DNA of 64,000 bases from Dermatemys mawii (taxonomy: Eukaryota; Chordata; Testudines; Dermatemydidae): the NCBI GenBank assembly GCA_007922305.1, contig ML677364.1:20939326-21003325 (forward strand), read 5' to 3'. The notes beneath the pieces were generated by a model, which was not told the DNA's origin, searched no databases, and was given only the letters and a program-made list of their open reading frames with translations. Below, piece by piece: positions 22,364 through 33,893 of the stretch. Position 1 is the first letter of the stretch. Each line of letters begins with the position of its first letter. Both the position numbers and the translations under genes were made by a program.

Positions 22364-23290
22364 GAAAAGGTTAAGCAGTTTTATTGCAGATGTCTGCCAG
22401 AAAAATCACATGTATCACTAATGGAAGAAGAAAGTGATAAAAGCCTCTGAGTTGATAGAGATAGTGAAAAAAGCAGGTTTAGCTCCTGTGACAGCATTCT
22501 GGAAAAAAAACAACACTATTTCTTATCAGCAGGTTGAGGAGGAATCAGACTGAGGTACTACAGTTTTATTGTCACTGCTTCTGATTGCATTTTGTCTTCT
22601 AATCCATACTGATGAGCTGTTTCCCTGGAGAAAGCAGCCTGCGGAGGCTGCTGCAATTGACACAGAATCACACCCCCTATATTCAGAAAGGTAAATATAT
22701 GAAGATCAGGTCATTAGAAGGCAACATGTCTTTTTGAACCAATGTGAATTTAAGCTTTACTTTGATATATAACATGGTAAAGTACCTTGAAAAATGAACA
22801 AGCAATTTTAAATCCTTTAAATAAGAGAGGACTGCAAACTGGAGCCATTTTCAAAAGTATGCTAACTATTAGGAGGGATGGGGGATTTGAATAAACAGGG
22901 TCAAAATGCTTTTGGTTTTGGCTTTACAATACCAAAGCCAGCACAATTCCTCGTTTTTACTCTCTGGGCTATAAATAGCAAGTGACCTTGTTAAAGCACA
23001 CAACCTCTGGATACAAATATATTTCGGGCTCAAGAAACAAAATAAAATGACCTCTTACCAAACTTGATGGTGTACAGTCCTAGTTCAGTGTTTGGAGAAT
23101 TAGATGTGTAATGTGCAGTAACAATAGAAGGAGTTATACAATTTGTTCAATTTACAATGTAATGTGCTGAAAATTTATCTTACTAAGATGGAATTGGCCA
23201 TGTCTGAGCTCCCATTGGGCAAGATTTATTTTATTTCATAAAACATTAGCATTTAAATTCCTTTTTTTAAAAAAACACATCTGTACTTAC

Positions 23291-23415
23291 ATATCATCAA
23301 AGATGAGCTTTGTTCTTCTGCAGTCTTTGTGTGTCCTGGATAAAGACGTCCAAGGCTCTGTTTGGGAGTGTGGCTTGCTGCAGAGAGCACTTTCTGAATT
23401 GATGTGAACTACTTT
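23291..23415 (-). CDS. AFF3: AFF3 internal exon ending in KLIFDD
   Basis: 125-bp exon too short for a simple ORF call, found by phase and family pattern. Acceptor TTGTTTGTCTAG|AAAGTAG, donor GATGATAT|GTAAGT. The translation includes HINSESALCSKPHSQTEPW, which matches human AFF3 HNNSENIPLHKSRPQTKPW without a gap, then HKDCRRTKLIFDD, the family's (K)LVFDD motif that introduces the C-terminal homology domain. An in-frame TAG in the intron abuts the acceptor, so the start cannot lie further upstream. It begins in phase 0 and leaves AT for the next exon. The stretch is more diverged from human AFF3 than the other exons. Confidence 0.92.
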
Positions 23416-26051
23416 CTAGACAAACAATACAGAACACTTTGAGAAATTGACCACTGAGTTAGAAAAAGAAGCTAATAAACTATGGAAATTTGTCTGCATT
23501 GTGCTGTAAATTGCAAGTTAGTTTGCTCACTATTTCAACAGGGAGTACACATAACTAGCTTGTCACTGATAGCCACAAATTCACAGATATTGCATATAGT
23601 TATTGGTAAAGGGCTTTAGTGTTTCATGTGATATGCAGAAGAAACAGAACAGAATTATTAGTCACTAGCCGAAGGGCCATAACACAATGAATATAGTTAT
23701 TAAATCATAGAGCAGTTGTGGTTATTCTGCATGTCAAGCCACGTTTCAACATCCAAACTGCGGGGGGGGGGTGGGGGGGTATGTAACTTTCCACCAATTT
23801 GGGTTGTTATTCTTATTTGACAGTAATTGCAACAGAATAAAATTCCTTCTGCTTCAGACAAAAGAAGGAAATAGAATGAAGGTCTCAACAGAAAGCTCCA
23901 TGATCTAGCCACCACTTACCGCCTAGCATTCTCTGTAAGTAATCCACATGATTGCTTGGTCATGGGAGGAAGGCACCAGATGGGCAGATTTGCTAAAACA
24001 AAGCCAACCTTGACATTTACAGTTCATGAGCTCTCAACTTCTGTATGGGACATCCAGATCAGCTCATCTATCAGTGGGATAGTTTTCAGATGAATAACCA
24101 GATAAGTAAGAATTTTATTATAAGGATTATTAAAATGTTGACCAAATGGAGAATTGCCAGGCTATGCAGAAAACCGGAGTGGAATGCATTAGCTAAGGAT
24201 GTGGATCATAAAGCAATCACGTTTTACTTCTAATTTCCATTTTTCTTTGAAGGACTTTAAATTATTTTCTCGATATCGAATAATTATAACTCTAAATGAG
24301 TTCATAAACCCACCTCTAAACTTAGGTGTTTAAAAATTTACATTTACTTCATGATGGAAGATAAATTGGTCAGTCCAACAGATTAAAAATGCATTTTCAA
24401 GGCCTTGTGTATAGCCTATTTTTCAAATTCTTCATTTTCTTTCTTTCTTTTTATTAAGCATATTTGTGAGAGCCTCTAGGAACACTTATCTAATTTAGAA
24501 CAACATATTTAAGACAAAACATCTTAAAGTTAGATCAGAAATAGTTACTTTTTCGCCCCACCTCATTACTCCCTCCTTCTCTTCCCCCCAAATCTGCCTT
24601 TTTGGAACAGACCAATTGCCCCTGAGCAGAAGTGACTTGAGGGGCTTGGGCTAAAGTTCAGTTTCCTGCGGTGAGATAGAGGCTCTTGAAGCCTGTAATG
24701 CATCAAGACATAAATAATAATAAAGGATATATTTGGTGAAAATATTCAACACTTCTCTTATTATTTCTTCTTCCTTTTCATGGAACGTATAATGGCTAAA
24801 ACCTTGTTCTCTATGCAGGAAAAGATCATGCAACAGAATTCCTCATGTAACTTCCTATAGATCATTTCACTGCTGGAGAGGGAAATGCTGAGCTTAAATT
24901 CTGCTCATGAAACTGACCAAGTTTGTGGCCTGGACAAGTTGCAGATCTCTAGGAACCTGCTGAAGAACAGGATCATCAACATGAAGGCTTTGTCCCTCTA
25001 ATCCACCACCAGCTCTCCACACCCACGCAGGTGCCTCTTGTCTGCCTGGCAGCGCAGCTACCTGGGTGCCACACTACCACAGACCCACTTCGCCTACAGA
25101 GGTGTCCCAAAAAATGGAATGGGTGTGCACCAAAGCTACTATTGAGTCCATTATTATTATTATTAATTAGGGGCAACAATGGTGGGAAGTTGATGCATGG
25201 AGAGTGCCCATTCCCCTTTCCCATGCACAGATCCTCAACTCTTTGATGGAAGGGGAAGAATGATGCTGCAGGAGTAGCACTCTTTATTGCTCCCTGTATA
25301 TAAAGCTTCAGGGTTTGTACTTAGGGTGACCAGACAGCAAATGTGAAAAACTGGGACGGCGGTGGGGAGTAATAGGAGCCTATATAAAAGAAAGACCCAA
25401 AAATTGGGACTGTCCCTATAAAATCGGGACATCTGATCACTCTATTTGCACTGGTTTTCTTCACAGAGGAAATATTGGGTTGAGCTTCCTAGCTTAGAAG
25501 TTCTACAGTTCATTGGGCTGATTTTGCATTCCTTTCACTCCTAAGACTCCTGTTTCAGGAATCTAGTTATTCAAGAAAGGCAGGATTGGAGCTCGTCTAT
25601 TTTGCCACCTCTGTCATTTCATGCACAGGTCTGTACATTTACTGGAAATATATTTATGAGCAAAACTATTTCAGGCAAGCAAACACACACAATTTCAGTT
25701 CAGAATGCCAAGATCAGCAGCATATTTTTCTTGTACAACTTTTCTATGTTTACAGATGTCTGAGTGGCAAAACATGAAATTCTTTACATTTTGCCTGTTC
25801 TTTACTTCTTGCAAACCTTGGTTGTGTACTTACCTGCTCTATGGATTTCCTTCTACCTCCTATTTTTCAGGTCATTTTTAATCCTGTTATGTCTTACCAT
25901 TTCCCCAATGGAAAAATCTTACTAAATGGGACATTCATTATTATGTTCCTTTCCATGATATTCTGCAGAAATATCAAGGGCTGTATGAGCAGTGATACAA
26001 AGAGAAAGCAATCAGCCAGGTTTTATACTATGACCAATAACATAAACTTAC
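23416..26051 (-). other. AFF3 intron, 2.6 kb
   Basis: Intron between the 26.1-kb and 23.3-kb exons. Contents: a poly-G run (23762-23779), an ATT microsatellite (about 25150-25166) and a mariner-like MITE (25324-25442). The rest is unique AT-rich sequence with no recognised gene. Confidence 0.7.
25324..25442. mobile_element. Mariner-like MITE, family M copy 1
   Basis: GGGTGACCAGACAGCAAATG at the left and CGGGACATCTGATCACTC at the right are inverted termini, with TA on both flanks (25322-25323; 25443-25444), as for Tc1/mariner elements. About 119 bp; siblings at 48098-48217 and 56239-56361. Confidence 0.78.
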
Positions 26052-26253
26052 ATTGCAGTCTGCAGGATGTGGCTGTGGCTGGATTTCACTCTTATGTTTT
26101 TTGCTGGAGGACATGGAAGGTAATAGACTGCTGCCATTAGGTCTACTGGAAGAAGTTAAATCATCAGTGGAGCATTTGTGTTTTGATGCATCACAGAGGG
26201 GTGAGATGGGTGACCGAAGCACTTTCTCATTTTTATTTATTGGTATCGCCAAG
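26052..26253 (-). CDS. AFF3: AFF3 internal exon (AIPINKNEK segment)
   Basis: 202-bp exon. Acceptor ATTTCCAG|CTTGGCG, donor TGCAAT|GTAAGT. The first base completes Ser from the previous exon; 67 full codons follow, giving [39 protein letters not shown] and [15 protein letters not shown]. This is nearly collinear with human AFF3 ([19 protein letters not shown]...). The segment is Ser/Pro/Lys-rich and likely disordered, with SP and TS sites typical of phosphoregulated nuclear scaffolds (inference). The intron-encoded continuation after the donor quickly leaves the family similarity, which supports the donor choice. Confidence 0.95.
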
Positions 26254-29200
26254 CTGGAAATGGAAATTACAGTAACAGAGTGTCACAAAGCTGGCTTTGA
26301 GAAAGGTAAATGTTTTATATATTATCGAAACTTTGAATTTAAAACCTGCTGGCAGGATGAAGTCTACTGATGTCTGGAAACAACTTTATAGTATCAGGAC
26401 GAAGAAGAAGAATTCATTTACAAATTTGGATCATATTTCTTCTCTTTCCCTCCAGGGTAAATTGTCACTCTGGGGTTACTATAAAGTCTATGTCAGAGTA
26501 CTTGAAAAAATAAAGAGATAAATGGGCAATTGCTCACTGTCTTTTAAGGGTTACTTGGAGAACGACATGAGGCTTTAAAGTGTAAGCTTAGGTTATGGAG
26601 TCCTATTTCACAATAACAGGTGATAATTTACAGGCCATAGCAATAAAACCATATGTGAATTAAACAGGAAATGTGCTAGAAAACGATTGGGATGTCTCTG
26701 TATTCAATGACCAGGTTTTGGTCATTCAATTTACGGTAATTTGGTGCAGGTTCTGACAACAAAGAAATATGTGCTAGTGTAATAGGCAAAGAAAAGTATG
26801 CTCACAATGGAAACAAGGAAACGTGAACTGCTGCATTTTCTAAAAGGGAAAGCTATGTTACAGAAGCCATATTTTTCGAGAAGCCACAGATAGGAAAATC
26901 CAAGCAGGTGGCAACAGCAGCAACACAGTGTAAAGAAACTTTTCATGTGCTAATTTGAAAAATATACTTACATGAAAAATTAAAGAAATACATAGAATAT
27001 AAATTTTTTAAGAGAGATAACTTTGCATTGAGCCTAAATTTGTGATTAAGAGTAGACAGAATATTTTAATACAATATGTTTCCCCTGCCACATTCCCTTC
27101 AATTCAGCCTATTCTTTTGTAAGGACATTTCTCACGTCTTTATAGATACAGTATCAGACACTACACCCTGAATGTTATTGCAAAAGTGAATATGATACAA
27201 AATATACTTTGTTTTACCACATCATTTCAGAGAACAGAACTAATTAAACATTCAACTCCCAAACACTTGTTCATTTATCTTATGAGTATTCAAAAACATG
27301 AGGTGGCAGAAATCATAGCTCACTATTAGAACTTTTTAGACCTTCATGGGCTCATAAGGTAGCACAGTACTTTTAAAATGTGGCTAAAGAAATTTTTTTT
27401 TCAGTGGCCTACCCTTTTTATGAAAGAGAGAGTCAAGATGAGCAAATGTCAATAGTGATTTTTTTGGTAAGAAAAACAATAGATTTTAATGTTAATTTTG
27501 AATACTTAGGAGTTCCTTGCTGACGCTCCAACTTTATTTCCTTTTTTCAAATAGGAGCTTTGACCTGGTTAGCAGGGTTCGTAATCATTAACAGGGGCTG
27601 AGGCTAAAGGAGCCTGAAGAAGCTACAGCTGCTTTGAAGTGCAACGACACTAGGAAGGATGGTCAAGTGATTTGGGTAATAGCATGGAACTCAGGATGAC
27701 CTGCGTTCAGTTCTCTGCTGTATGAGTTTCTGTATCACCTTAGGCGAGTCACATAGTCTTGCTGTGCCTCAGTTTCCCATCTATAAAATGGGGATGACAA
27801 CACTGCCCTACCTCACAGGGATGTTGTGAGGATAAATACATTAATGACTGGGAGATGCTATGGTAATTGAAGCCATATAAATACCTTGTGGGGTGGGGGT
27901 AGGAGAGGGAGGGAGAGAAAAGAGAATTGGGGAGGGAGGGAAAAGGAGCATTTAAGAACTTATTTGTTGTCTTTTTGATACACAATTGCTATTGGAAACC
28001 CAACATGCATTACATGTGACACACATTCTATCACTTTTAGGAGGTGAGGAATTAATCCCAAGAAAAAACTGGCTCAAACAATGCTAAACATGTCAGACTA
28101 TCATCATCATTTTGAGAATGTATATGATGCAAAATGTAGGCTACTTTGGTAATAGTATACATGTAATAGTACACATGTATCCAATCAACCACAATAAAAT
28201 ACATTATTACATGTGATATTTTTACTTTATGTAACATATGTGAGTTATAGGACAACAGAGAAGCTGAATGTAAATTTTTGAATATGCAAAACATGCTTGA
28301 GATTGTTCCTTTGCCTTTGTTTAATATTATAAATAAGAGTTGCTCAGTTCCTACAGAGATGAAAAGAAGAGAAGTACCTACACATAAATGAATACAGGAA
28401 CTACTAATTATTGTTGAATATTAAACATTATATAAATTTCAAAGTTCCTCTTTGCACCTGCACTATAAAATATAATAAAAAGGGATTTTTTTAATATATT
28501 CAATGACCTGCATGTACTAAGCAGCATGCAATTGAACTCTAAAAAGATACATGATTCAGATTGCTTGCTGGTAATCTCTGAAGAAACTGGGCATGATTGA
28601 GATGACTGATTGATAGCATGGCTGCTTGCACAAATCTCTGCAAACAGATAGGTGGGTTTTCATCACTCATTTCATGCTTTGCATCCTTTGGAAATTTGGC
28701 TGCTTTTATAGTCACACAATGTTGTGTGTTCTAAATATACCAAATAGTATGGAAAATAACCTGCCTGTAATCTTTAGATTGTCTGGTCCTTAATGTATAC
28801 AGGAGTTGAGAATTCCAGGCATCAATTCAAGTACTCTTCCTCAAGTGCTTTTCCTCAGAGTACATAGATTAATTATTATATTTAAAGTGAGATATATAAG
28901 CAAGCTCTAATTCTGAAACTCATAACAATGTGGTGGCGGTAAAAAGGACTAAGGCTGGTACCCTAGTTGAACTGATGCCCAGAACATAATGCCTAGGAAT
29001 ACTGTAATGTCTCAGTTTATCCTCCTGTTGTTGCTATAATTATTTAATCCAAGATCCAAACACTTGGAACTCAAAAATTCTTTATGTAACAGAACAAAAA
29101 TATTAGTACAATTATGTCAGGAGCAGCTAACTCATTCATTATACCAAAAAAAGAGAACAAAATGCATAAGGATAATTTTTACACATAAGATGTGACAATT

Positions 29201-29282
29201 AAAAAAAATGATGCCAAACAACACATCCTATTACGATTCAGTTAATTGTGGAGACTGAATTTTAAACACGGAAAATGCATAC
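26254..29282 (-). other. AFF3 intron, 3.0 kb
   Basis: Intron between the 29.3-kb and 26.2-kb exons. Apart from an MIR-like copy at about 27660-27885 it is unique AT-rich sequence. I see no exon or gene in it. Confidence 0.7.
27660..27885 (+). mobile_element. MIR-like SINE
   Basis: GCTGTGCCTCAGTTTCCCAT, CTATAAAATGGGGATGACAA and CAGGGATGTTGTGAGGATAA follow the MIR consensus order closely. This is the best preserved MIR-like copy in the window. Confidence 0.75.
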
Positions 29283-29407
29283 CTATGTTCATTCCTGTTG
29301 CAATGATTTGCTGTTGAAATACCTGGGGCAGAGGCAATTAATCGTGAAGAACACTCTCGCTCCAAATGAGTCTTCTTGATTTCCCTGTCCTCTTCTTCAT
29401 TTTCACA
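29283..29407 (-). CDS. AFF3: AFF3 internal exon (basic/acidic linker)
   Basis: 125-bp exon. Acceptor after a pyrimidine-rich tract, ...CTTCATTCAG|TGTGAAAAT; donor GAACATAG|GTATGC. It encodes CENEEEDREIKKTHLERECS and then SRLIASAPGISTANHCNRNEH, matching the human AFF3 stretch that begins CDNEDDYREIKK and ends SANHCN. It starts in phase 0, directly after the RKRK end of the large exon, and leaves two bases (AG) that join the next exon's C to make a Ser codon. No domain is known here; the segment is a charged, probably disordered linker. Flanking intron sequence shows no obvious repeats next to the splice sites. Confidence 0.94.
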
Positions 29408-31265
29408 CTGAATGAAGAGAAAAATGATCATCTATTGAATTTTATAGGTGACACAAGTTCTATGTACGGAAGCAAAGGATTGCTGGTTATTACAGGAAAT
29501 TAAGGCCTGGTGTATCCTGATATTAACTATTATTATTTAATTTTATTTATATATATTCCACAGACTACAGACATCCAGCAAGATAATTCACTGTCCTGAA
29601 ATGCTTTAAAATCTTAATAGACAACCTGCAAGCAAAGGAGTAGGAAAGAAAATGTGACAATTTTTTAAAACTATTTCTCTCCTTCCATCTCTCAACATTA
29701 TCTTTTAGGTCCCTATTTTTGTCCATTTCCTCTGCATCTCTTCCTCAAACTCACACTTGGTTTCCTTTCACTCTATTCTTTTCTCTCTCCATAGGTCCCA
29801 TGTCCCTTGTCACTGTTTCATAATCTCTCTCCTGCCTAGGATCCCCCCCAGGCGCTGTTATTGATTTTCCCTCCCTCCTAGGAACTCCACATCCATTTCC
29901 ATTGTTAGTACCGATCCAATCTCCAAGAGTGATTGTGTTCCTCTTCTTACCCGTTGGGTGAGCTTCATTCATTGCTTTGCTACATGGCAACAGCATTCTG
30001 TCTGTTTTACACATTACAATCAGGGTTGCTTTTTAAGGCATTAGTATTTCGTCTATAGCCTGACTCTCATTCATTAGGAATGACGATCATCCTCCATCTT
30101 TAGTACATGCTTTGTGGTCGTGTCTCTAGTTTACCCAAGTTTTTAGGGGAATGATGGTAGTTGCGGTGGTTAAGCCTGTTTCTGCTTATGCCACTTTACT
30201 TGCTGTCCCCTTATGACATTCATCTGTAATTTGTGACATGCTGTTTCCTTGTTTTATGCTATTTATTCTGCTTTTTCATCGTGCCTTCCCTCTCTTCTTC
30301 TGGGTATGCAACACGGCAATATCACATTTACACTTCCTATGTCATAGTGGCACAGCTATGCTTTTGCTTCTGCTACTCTTTGACCATTCCTGGCCACTCT
30401 CCCATGATTACGGCATGCTACTTCCTGAGCAATGGGTGAAATGCAGGAAGCTCAGTGGGTCTCTGCATGATGTCTGAACTGTGTTCAGAAAGGCTCCTGG
30501 GGTCAGATCTGCACAAAGGGACTGTAAAGCTGCTCTAATTGGCCAGATGGGGATTCCCACTGCCTGGGGAAATCCTCGGCTGGTGTAAAGCTGGTGCATT
30601 TCTGCAGTGCAGGGAATGTAGGTAAGTCCTCACTGCAGGACAGATGTAACCAGAGAGTTGCTGCACTCTGGCTATCCCTGGCTAGTGCAATGGCTGCTAG
30701 AGATGGCATCTGTGGATGCAGAACAGACATTGGGCTAAAATCTGAACTCAGTTACACCCGTGCAACTTCACTGAGATAAACAGGACTGCACTGAGAAAAG
30801 TTGTCAGCTCAAATGGATCATGAATTTACATCAATTAAGCTCCTGCTGATGTCAGCAGATAGTTGTATGCAGTGTTTGCAGGACTGGGCCTTTTGTTAAC
30901 ATCTTGAGATGACACAGGCACTATCTCTACCTCCCTTCTCCCACACACACATAATGAAGACATGATATTGGCTTTGATTACACAGCTGAATACACTTCAT
31001 TTCCTAATTTAGGGTCCAAGTTTTGAAACCCCCTCCCACTAATAAAGGGTACTATTTTCATGAGGAGGGAATGACAATGTGTCAACTGAAAATGCAGTAT
31101 GGACTATGGCATCTTTGACGCCTACTGGCTAGAAGTTTTACTTTTGCTTTTCAATGATTTTTTTCCTTCCTGTTCCTTAAATGACTGTTGTTGGTTCAAA
31201 GTCACACACAGAAGGGAAGTGAGTGATGATGTAACATTGCTTCAAAAATTCGAATTCAAATAGGC

Positions 31266-31535
31266 CAGGGATTGGCAACCTTGGCACACAGCCCCGCAGG
31301 GTAAGCACCCTTAGCAGGCCCGGCCGGTTTGTTTACCTGCGGTGTCTGCAGGTTAGGCTGAAGCGGTGCGGTGCTGGCTGTCACTTCCTGCAGCCCCCAT
31401 TGGACCAGAGCGGCAAACCTCGGCCAGTGGGAGCTGCGATCGGCCGAACTTGCGGGCACAGCAGGTAAACAAACTGGCCGGGCCCGCCAAGGGTGCTTAC
31501 CCTGGAGGGCAGCGTGCCAAAGTTGCCGATCCCTG
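31266..31535. mobile_element. hAT MITE with 8-bp target duplication
   Basis: Begins CAGGGATTGGCAACCTTGG and ends CAAAGTTGCCGATCCCTG. Flanks AAATAGGC (31258-31265) and AAATAGGA (31536-31543) differ by one base, an 8-bp duplication. The interior is largely one long inverted repeat (GGGTAAGCACCCTTAGCAGG / GCCAAGGGTGCTTACCC; GGCCGGTTTGTTTACCTGC / GCAGGTAAACAAACTGGCC). Confidence 0.88.
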
Positions 31536-31570
31536 AAATAGGATATAATTGTTAAATGAAGGACAGATAT

Positions 31571-32082
31571 GTAACCCACACACCTTCTGGGTGTGGTGTT
31601 CTGCCCCATCTTGTGGCACTGAGACCACTTAGAGCGGCAGTTCTCAAACTTTTGTGCCCCGTGACCCCTTTTTGCTATGCCGCATCCTCTCACGGCCTGG
31701 GGGTGTGTCTGCCGAAATGCTGCCGAATTGAATTCTTCCGGTTTCAACAGCATTTGGAAGCGTTCATCTCTGTGTCCGTCGAAATGCTGCAGTCAGCGGA
31801 AGTTTGCACTTCAGTGGCTTTTCAGTGGACACAGTCACGCATTTGGAGCTTCCGCCGAAATGCTGCCGAAGCCGTTTGCCCGGCCCGCAACCCCCCTGGA
31901 ATCGGCCTGCGACATCCAGTGGGGTCGTGACCCCCAGTTTGAGAACCACTGACTTAGAGAGAGATTAATGAATTTGCTCTCCAGTCTTAGCTAACAGGCA
32001 GTTGGCTTTTAGCTCAAGCTCCAGAGGCTCATGCACTAACCCAGTGAACTGAGAGAGGCTGGGGACAGGTATTTGTACCTGG
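31571..32082 (+). mobile_element. tRNA-derived SINE copy 3, interrupted by a hAT element
   Basis: Head GTAACCCACACACCTTCTGG at 31571, then GTGGCACTGAGACCACTTAG. After the hAT insertion the SINE resumes with AGAGATTAATGAATTTGCTC and box-A-like TAGCTCAAGCTCCAGAG at about 32010-32026. Box B is not recognisable. Same family as 6183-6396 and 6440-6676, but in the plus orientation. Confidence 0.75.
31635..31951. mobile_element. hAT (MER5/Charlie-like) element nested in SINE
   Basis: Left terminus CGGCAGTTCTCAAACTTTTG; right terminus CAGTTTGAGAACCACTG. An exact 8-bp duplication ACTTAGAG flanks it (31627-31634 and 31952-31959). Removing one duplicate restores the continuous SINE order seen in the other copies (GAGACC...CTTAGAGAGAGA). 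317 bp, no coding capacity. Confidence 0.92.
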
Positions 32083-32085
32083 TGA

Positions 32086-32737
32086 TGTGGGCCCCCTTTT
32101 GAGGGCCCTAAACACCAATTGCACCCCCCCTCCTCTCTACGAGCTGGAGAGGAGCAGTTTGCAGGATGGCTATGGGAGAGGAGGAGCGGCTTGTGGAGGA
32201 AGCTGCAGCAGAACCCCACAGAGAGGCGGGGCAGTTGGCTGCTGGAGCACATAAGGTGTTCCTTTACCTCCCCTCCATTTCCACCCAGATTAGGGAGAAA
32301 CACTCTGCAGATGAACTTTTGAACTCTGGGGCTGCACTGACCAGGGACAGAGACTTTTGGGTTGCTGGACTTTGGGGTTGTTGGACTTTTGGGACTTTGG
32401 GTGACTTTTGGGTTGCTGTACTCAAAAACCATAGGGATAGGACACTGCCCAGTTTGCTTGGGGTGGGTCTTTTTGTTCATGGTTTGTGTTTCTGGTGTTT
32501 CCCCAACATGATGCCGCATTGTTTCTCTCTGCTGTTAAAAGCTTTTGCTACACTCAGACTCTGTGCTTGCGAGAGGGGAAGTATTGCCTCTTAGAGGCGT
32601 CCGGGGGGTGGTAAATAGTTGCCCCAGGTCACTGGGTCGGGGCTCGAGCCGGTTTTGTATTGTGTTATTGGAACGGAACCCCTGGATACTGAACCTGGCC
32701 CTTGTTCCTGCCAACTCTGATGGGCAGAAGGGTTACA
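32086..32737 (+). mobile_element. Probable LTR
   Basis: The GC-rich 650-bp block starting TGTGGGCCCCCTTTTGAGGG and ending GGGCAGAAGGGTTACA is bounded by TG...CA. It contains GCTGTTAAAAGCTTTTGC and the block TATTGTGTTATTGGAACGG, which resemble an LTR of a reptile LTR retroelement. I found no matching target-site duplication and no internal region, so the ends and the class are uncertain. It stops about 115 bp from the donor side of the large AFF3 exon. Confidence 0.5.
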
Positions 32738-32852
32738 CAAGAAATAGATGATTAGACAGATTAGATGATAGATTAAACAGGAAGACACAAAGTATGTTGT
32801 GCAACTTTCCCCTGCATCCCCTCCAAAACTAAAGAAACCCCATACTGCTTAC

Positions 32853-33893
32853 CTTGCGTTTCCTTCTAGATTTTGGCACAACCTTTTCGGCTGGTGGGTA
32901 AGTACAATTATTCTGCTGAAGGCTAGCTTCTTCTTTTGCTCCAGTGCTCATTGCCAGTGGCTCCTGAGGTAAACGTTCTGGAATTCTGGACAAAAGAGTC
33001 AAATCAATTTTGACCCACAGTGATTTCACCTCATCACTGTCTTTCAGAGGGGACAAGAGCTCATTCCTGCCGAAAGGAACGAGAGTATAAAACTGTTCCT
33101 CCAGCTCCTTTGCTATGTCATTACTAGTTCTGGCATTAATGGAGCCAAAGGCACTGCAGCTGCTGTTAGTTTTGTTGGTATTACTGCTCACGGAGTCCTT
33201 CAACCTCTGGTCACTCCCACCTGAAGCAGCAGCCACAATTTGAGGTTTGGGCAGAGGATGTTCCTCGTGTTCGGATTCTGAATCTGAATCTGAGGAAGAT
33301 GAAGATGATGAAGACTCTGTCTCGATAAATTCCTTGGATTTGGGTGCAGTTTTGCTTGGCCCTCTGGTACGTCTCTTTTCACATGCAGCAACAGAGCGGG
33401 GCTCTTTTCTGTGCCCAGTTCTGTTGTTGCAGGGCCTGGCTTTAAGTTGTTCACAGATGTTATTTTCCAAAAATACTTGGCTCAAAGTGAGATCCTCAGA
33501 GGTATGGCAGTTCAAGGCATCCCCACCAGAGGTCCTCTCTGTTCTTCTTGGCTGTTTTTTACAAGTCGTTCTTCTCTGAGGGCCGCTGTCTCCAGAAACA
33601 GCAGCAGCCGTAGGAGGTGATTTCTGCTTCCCTCCTTTATTTCCTGGTGCTTTATTAGCAGTTCTAGGCCTCAACTCCTCTTTGCTGGGGTTCTTAATTT
33701 CCTTGTCTCTAAGGTCAGTTTGGCAAATAGCTGGTATTTTCTCACACTCCTGTCCTTCATCCTTTATTCTGCTATAATACTGATTGCTCTCCAGTCCATG
33801 GTTATCATTTTGGTTAAGAAGAGATGTTTTGTGAGGATTAACTTTATTTAGCCATTTATCCAGCTGCCACTTGTTTGATGATGGCTGCTCAGG
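32853..33893 (-). CDS. AFF3: AFF3 large central exon (347 codons)
   Basis: Largest AFF3 exon, exactly 1,041 bp, phase 0 at both ends. Acceptor TTTGCTTTCAG|CCTGAG, donor CGCAAG|GTAAGC. It opens with [20 protein letters not shown], the hallmark AFF-family motif in its AFF3 form. It continues through basic stretches ([23 protein letters not shown]), a serine/acidic tract (residues about 197-215: [16 protein letters not shown]) and the conserved block [17 protein letters not shown] followed by [18 protein letters not shown]. It ends in a basic SRRKRK cluster that could serve in nuclear import. In the family this region lies between the N-terminal ALF domain and the C-terminal homology domain of super-elongation-complex-like scaffolds that recruit P-TEFb and ELL. 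If the donor were skipped, the reading frame would continue only seven codons (VSSMGFL) before a stop. Confidence 0.97.

Larger units (their letters stand above)
10347..23290 (-). other. AFF3 intron, 12.9 kb, repeat-rich
   Basis: Longest complete intron in the window. It includes a hammerhead-like repeat (11724-11820), MIR-like pieces (about 11168-11640), a decayed LINE with an LTR inside (12110-14115), a short MITE (17034-17141), two hAT elements (17479-18167; 20626-21487) and a Harbinger-like fragment (20459-20625). The 10.4-11.0, 14.1-14.9, 15.1-17.0, 18.4-20.4 and 21.5-23.2 kb stretches look unique and AT-rich. I recognise no exon or gene there. Confidence 0.65.
29408..32852 (-). other. 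AFF3 intron with clustered insertions beside the large exon
   Basis: Intron between the large exon and the 29.3-kb exon. From 31266 to about 32737 it is nearly all transposable elements: hAT MITE, a SINE with a hAT inside, and an LTR. The 29.5-31.2 kb part is unique-looking and has no recognised gene. Confidence 0.7.
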
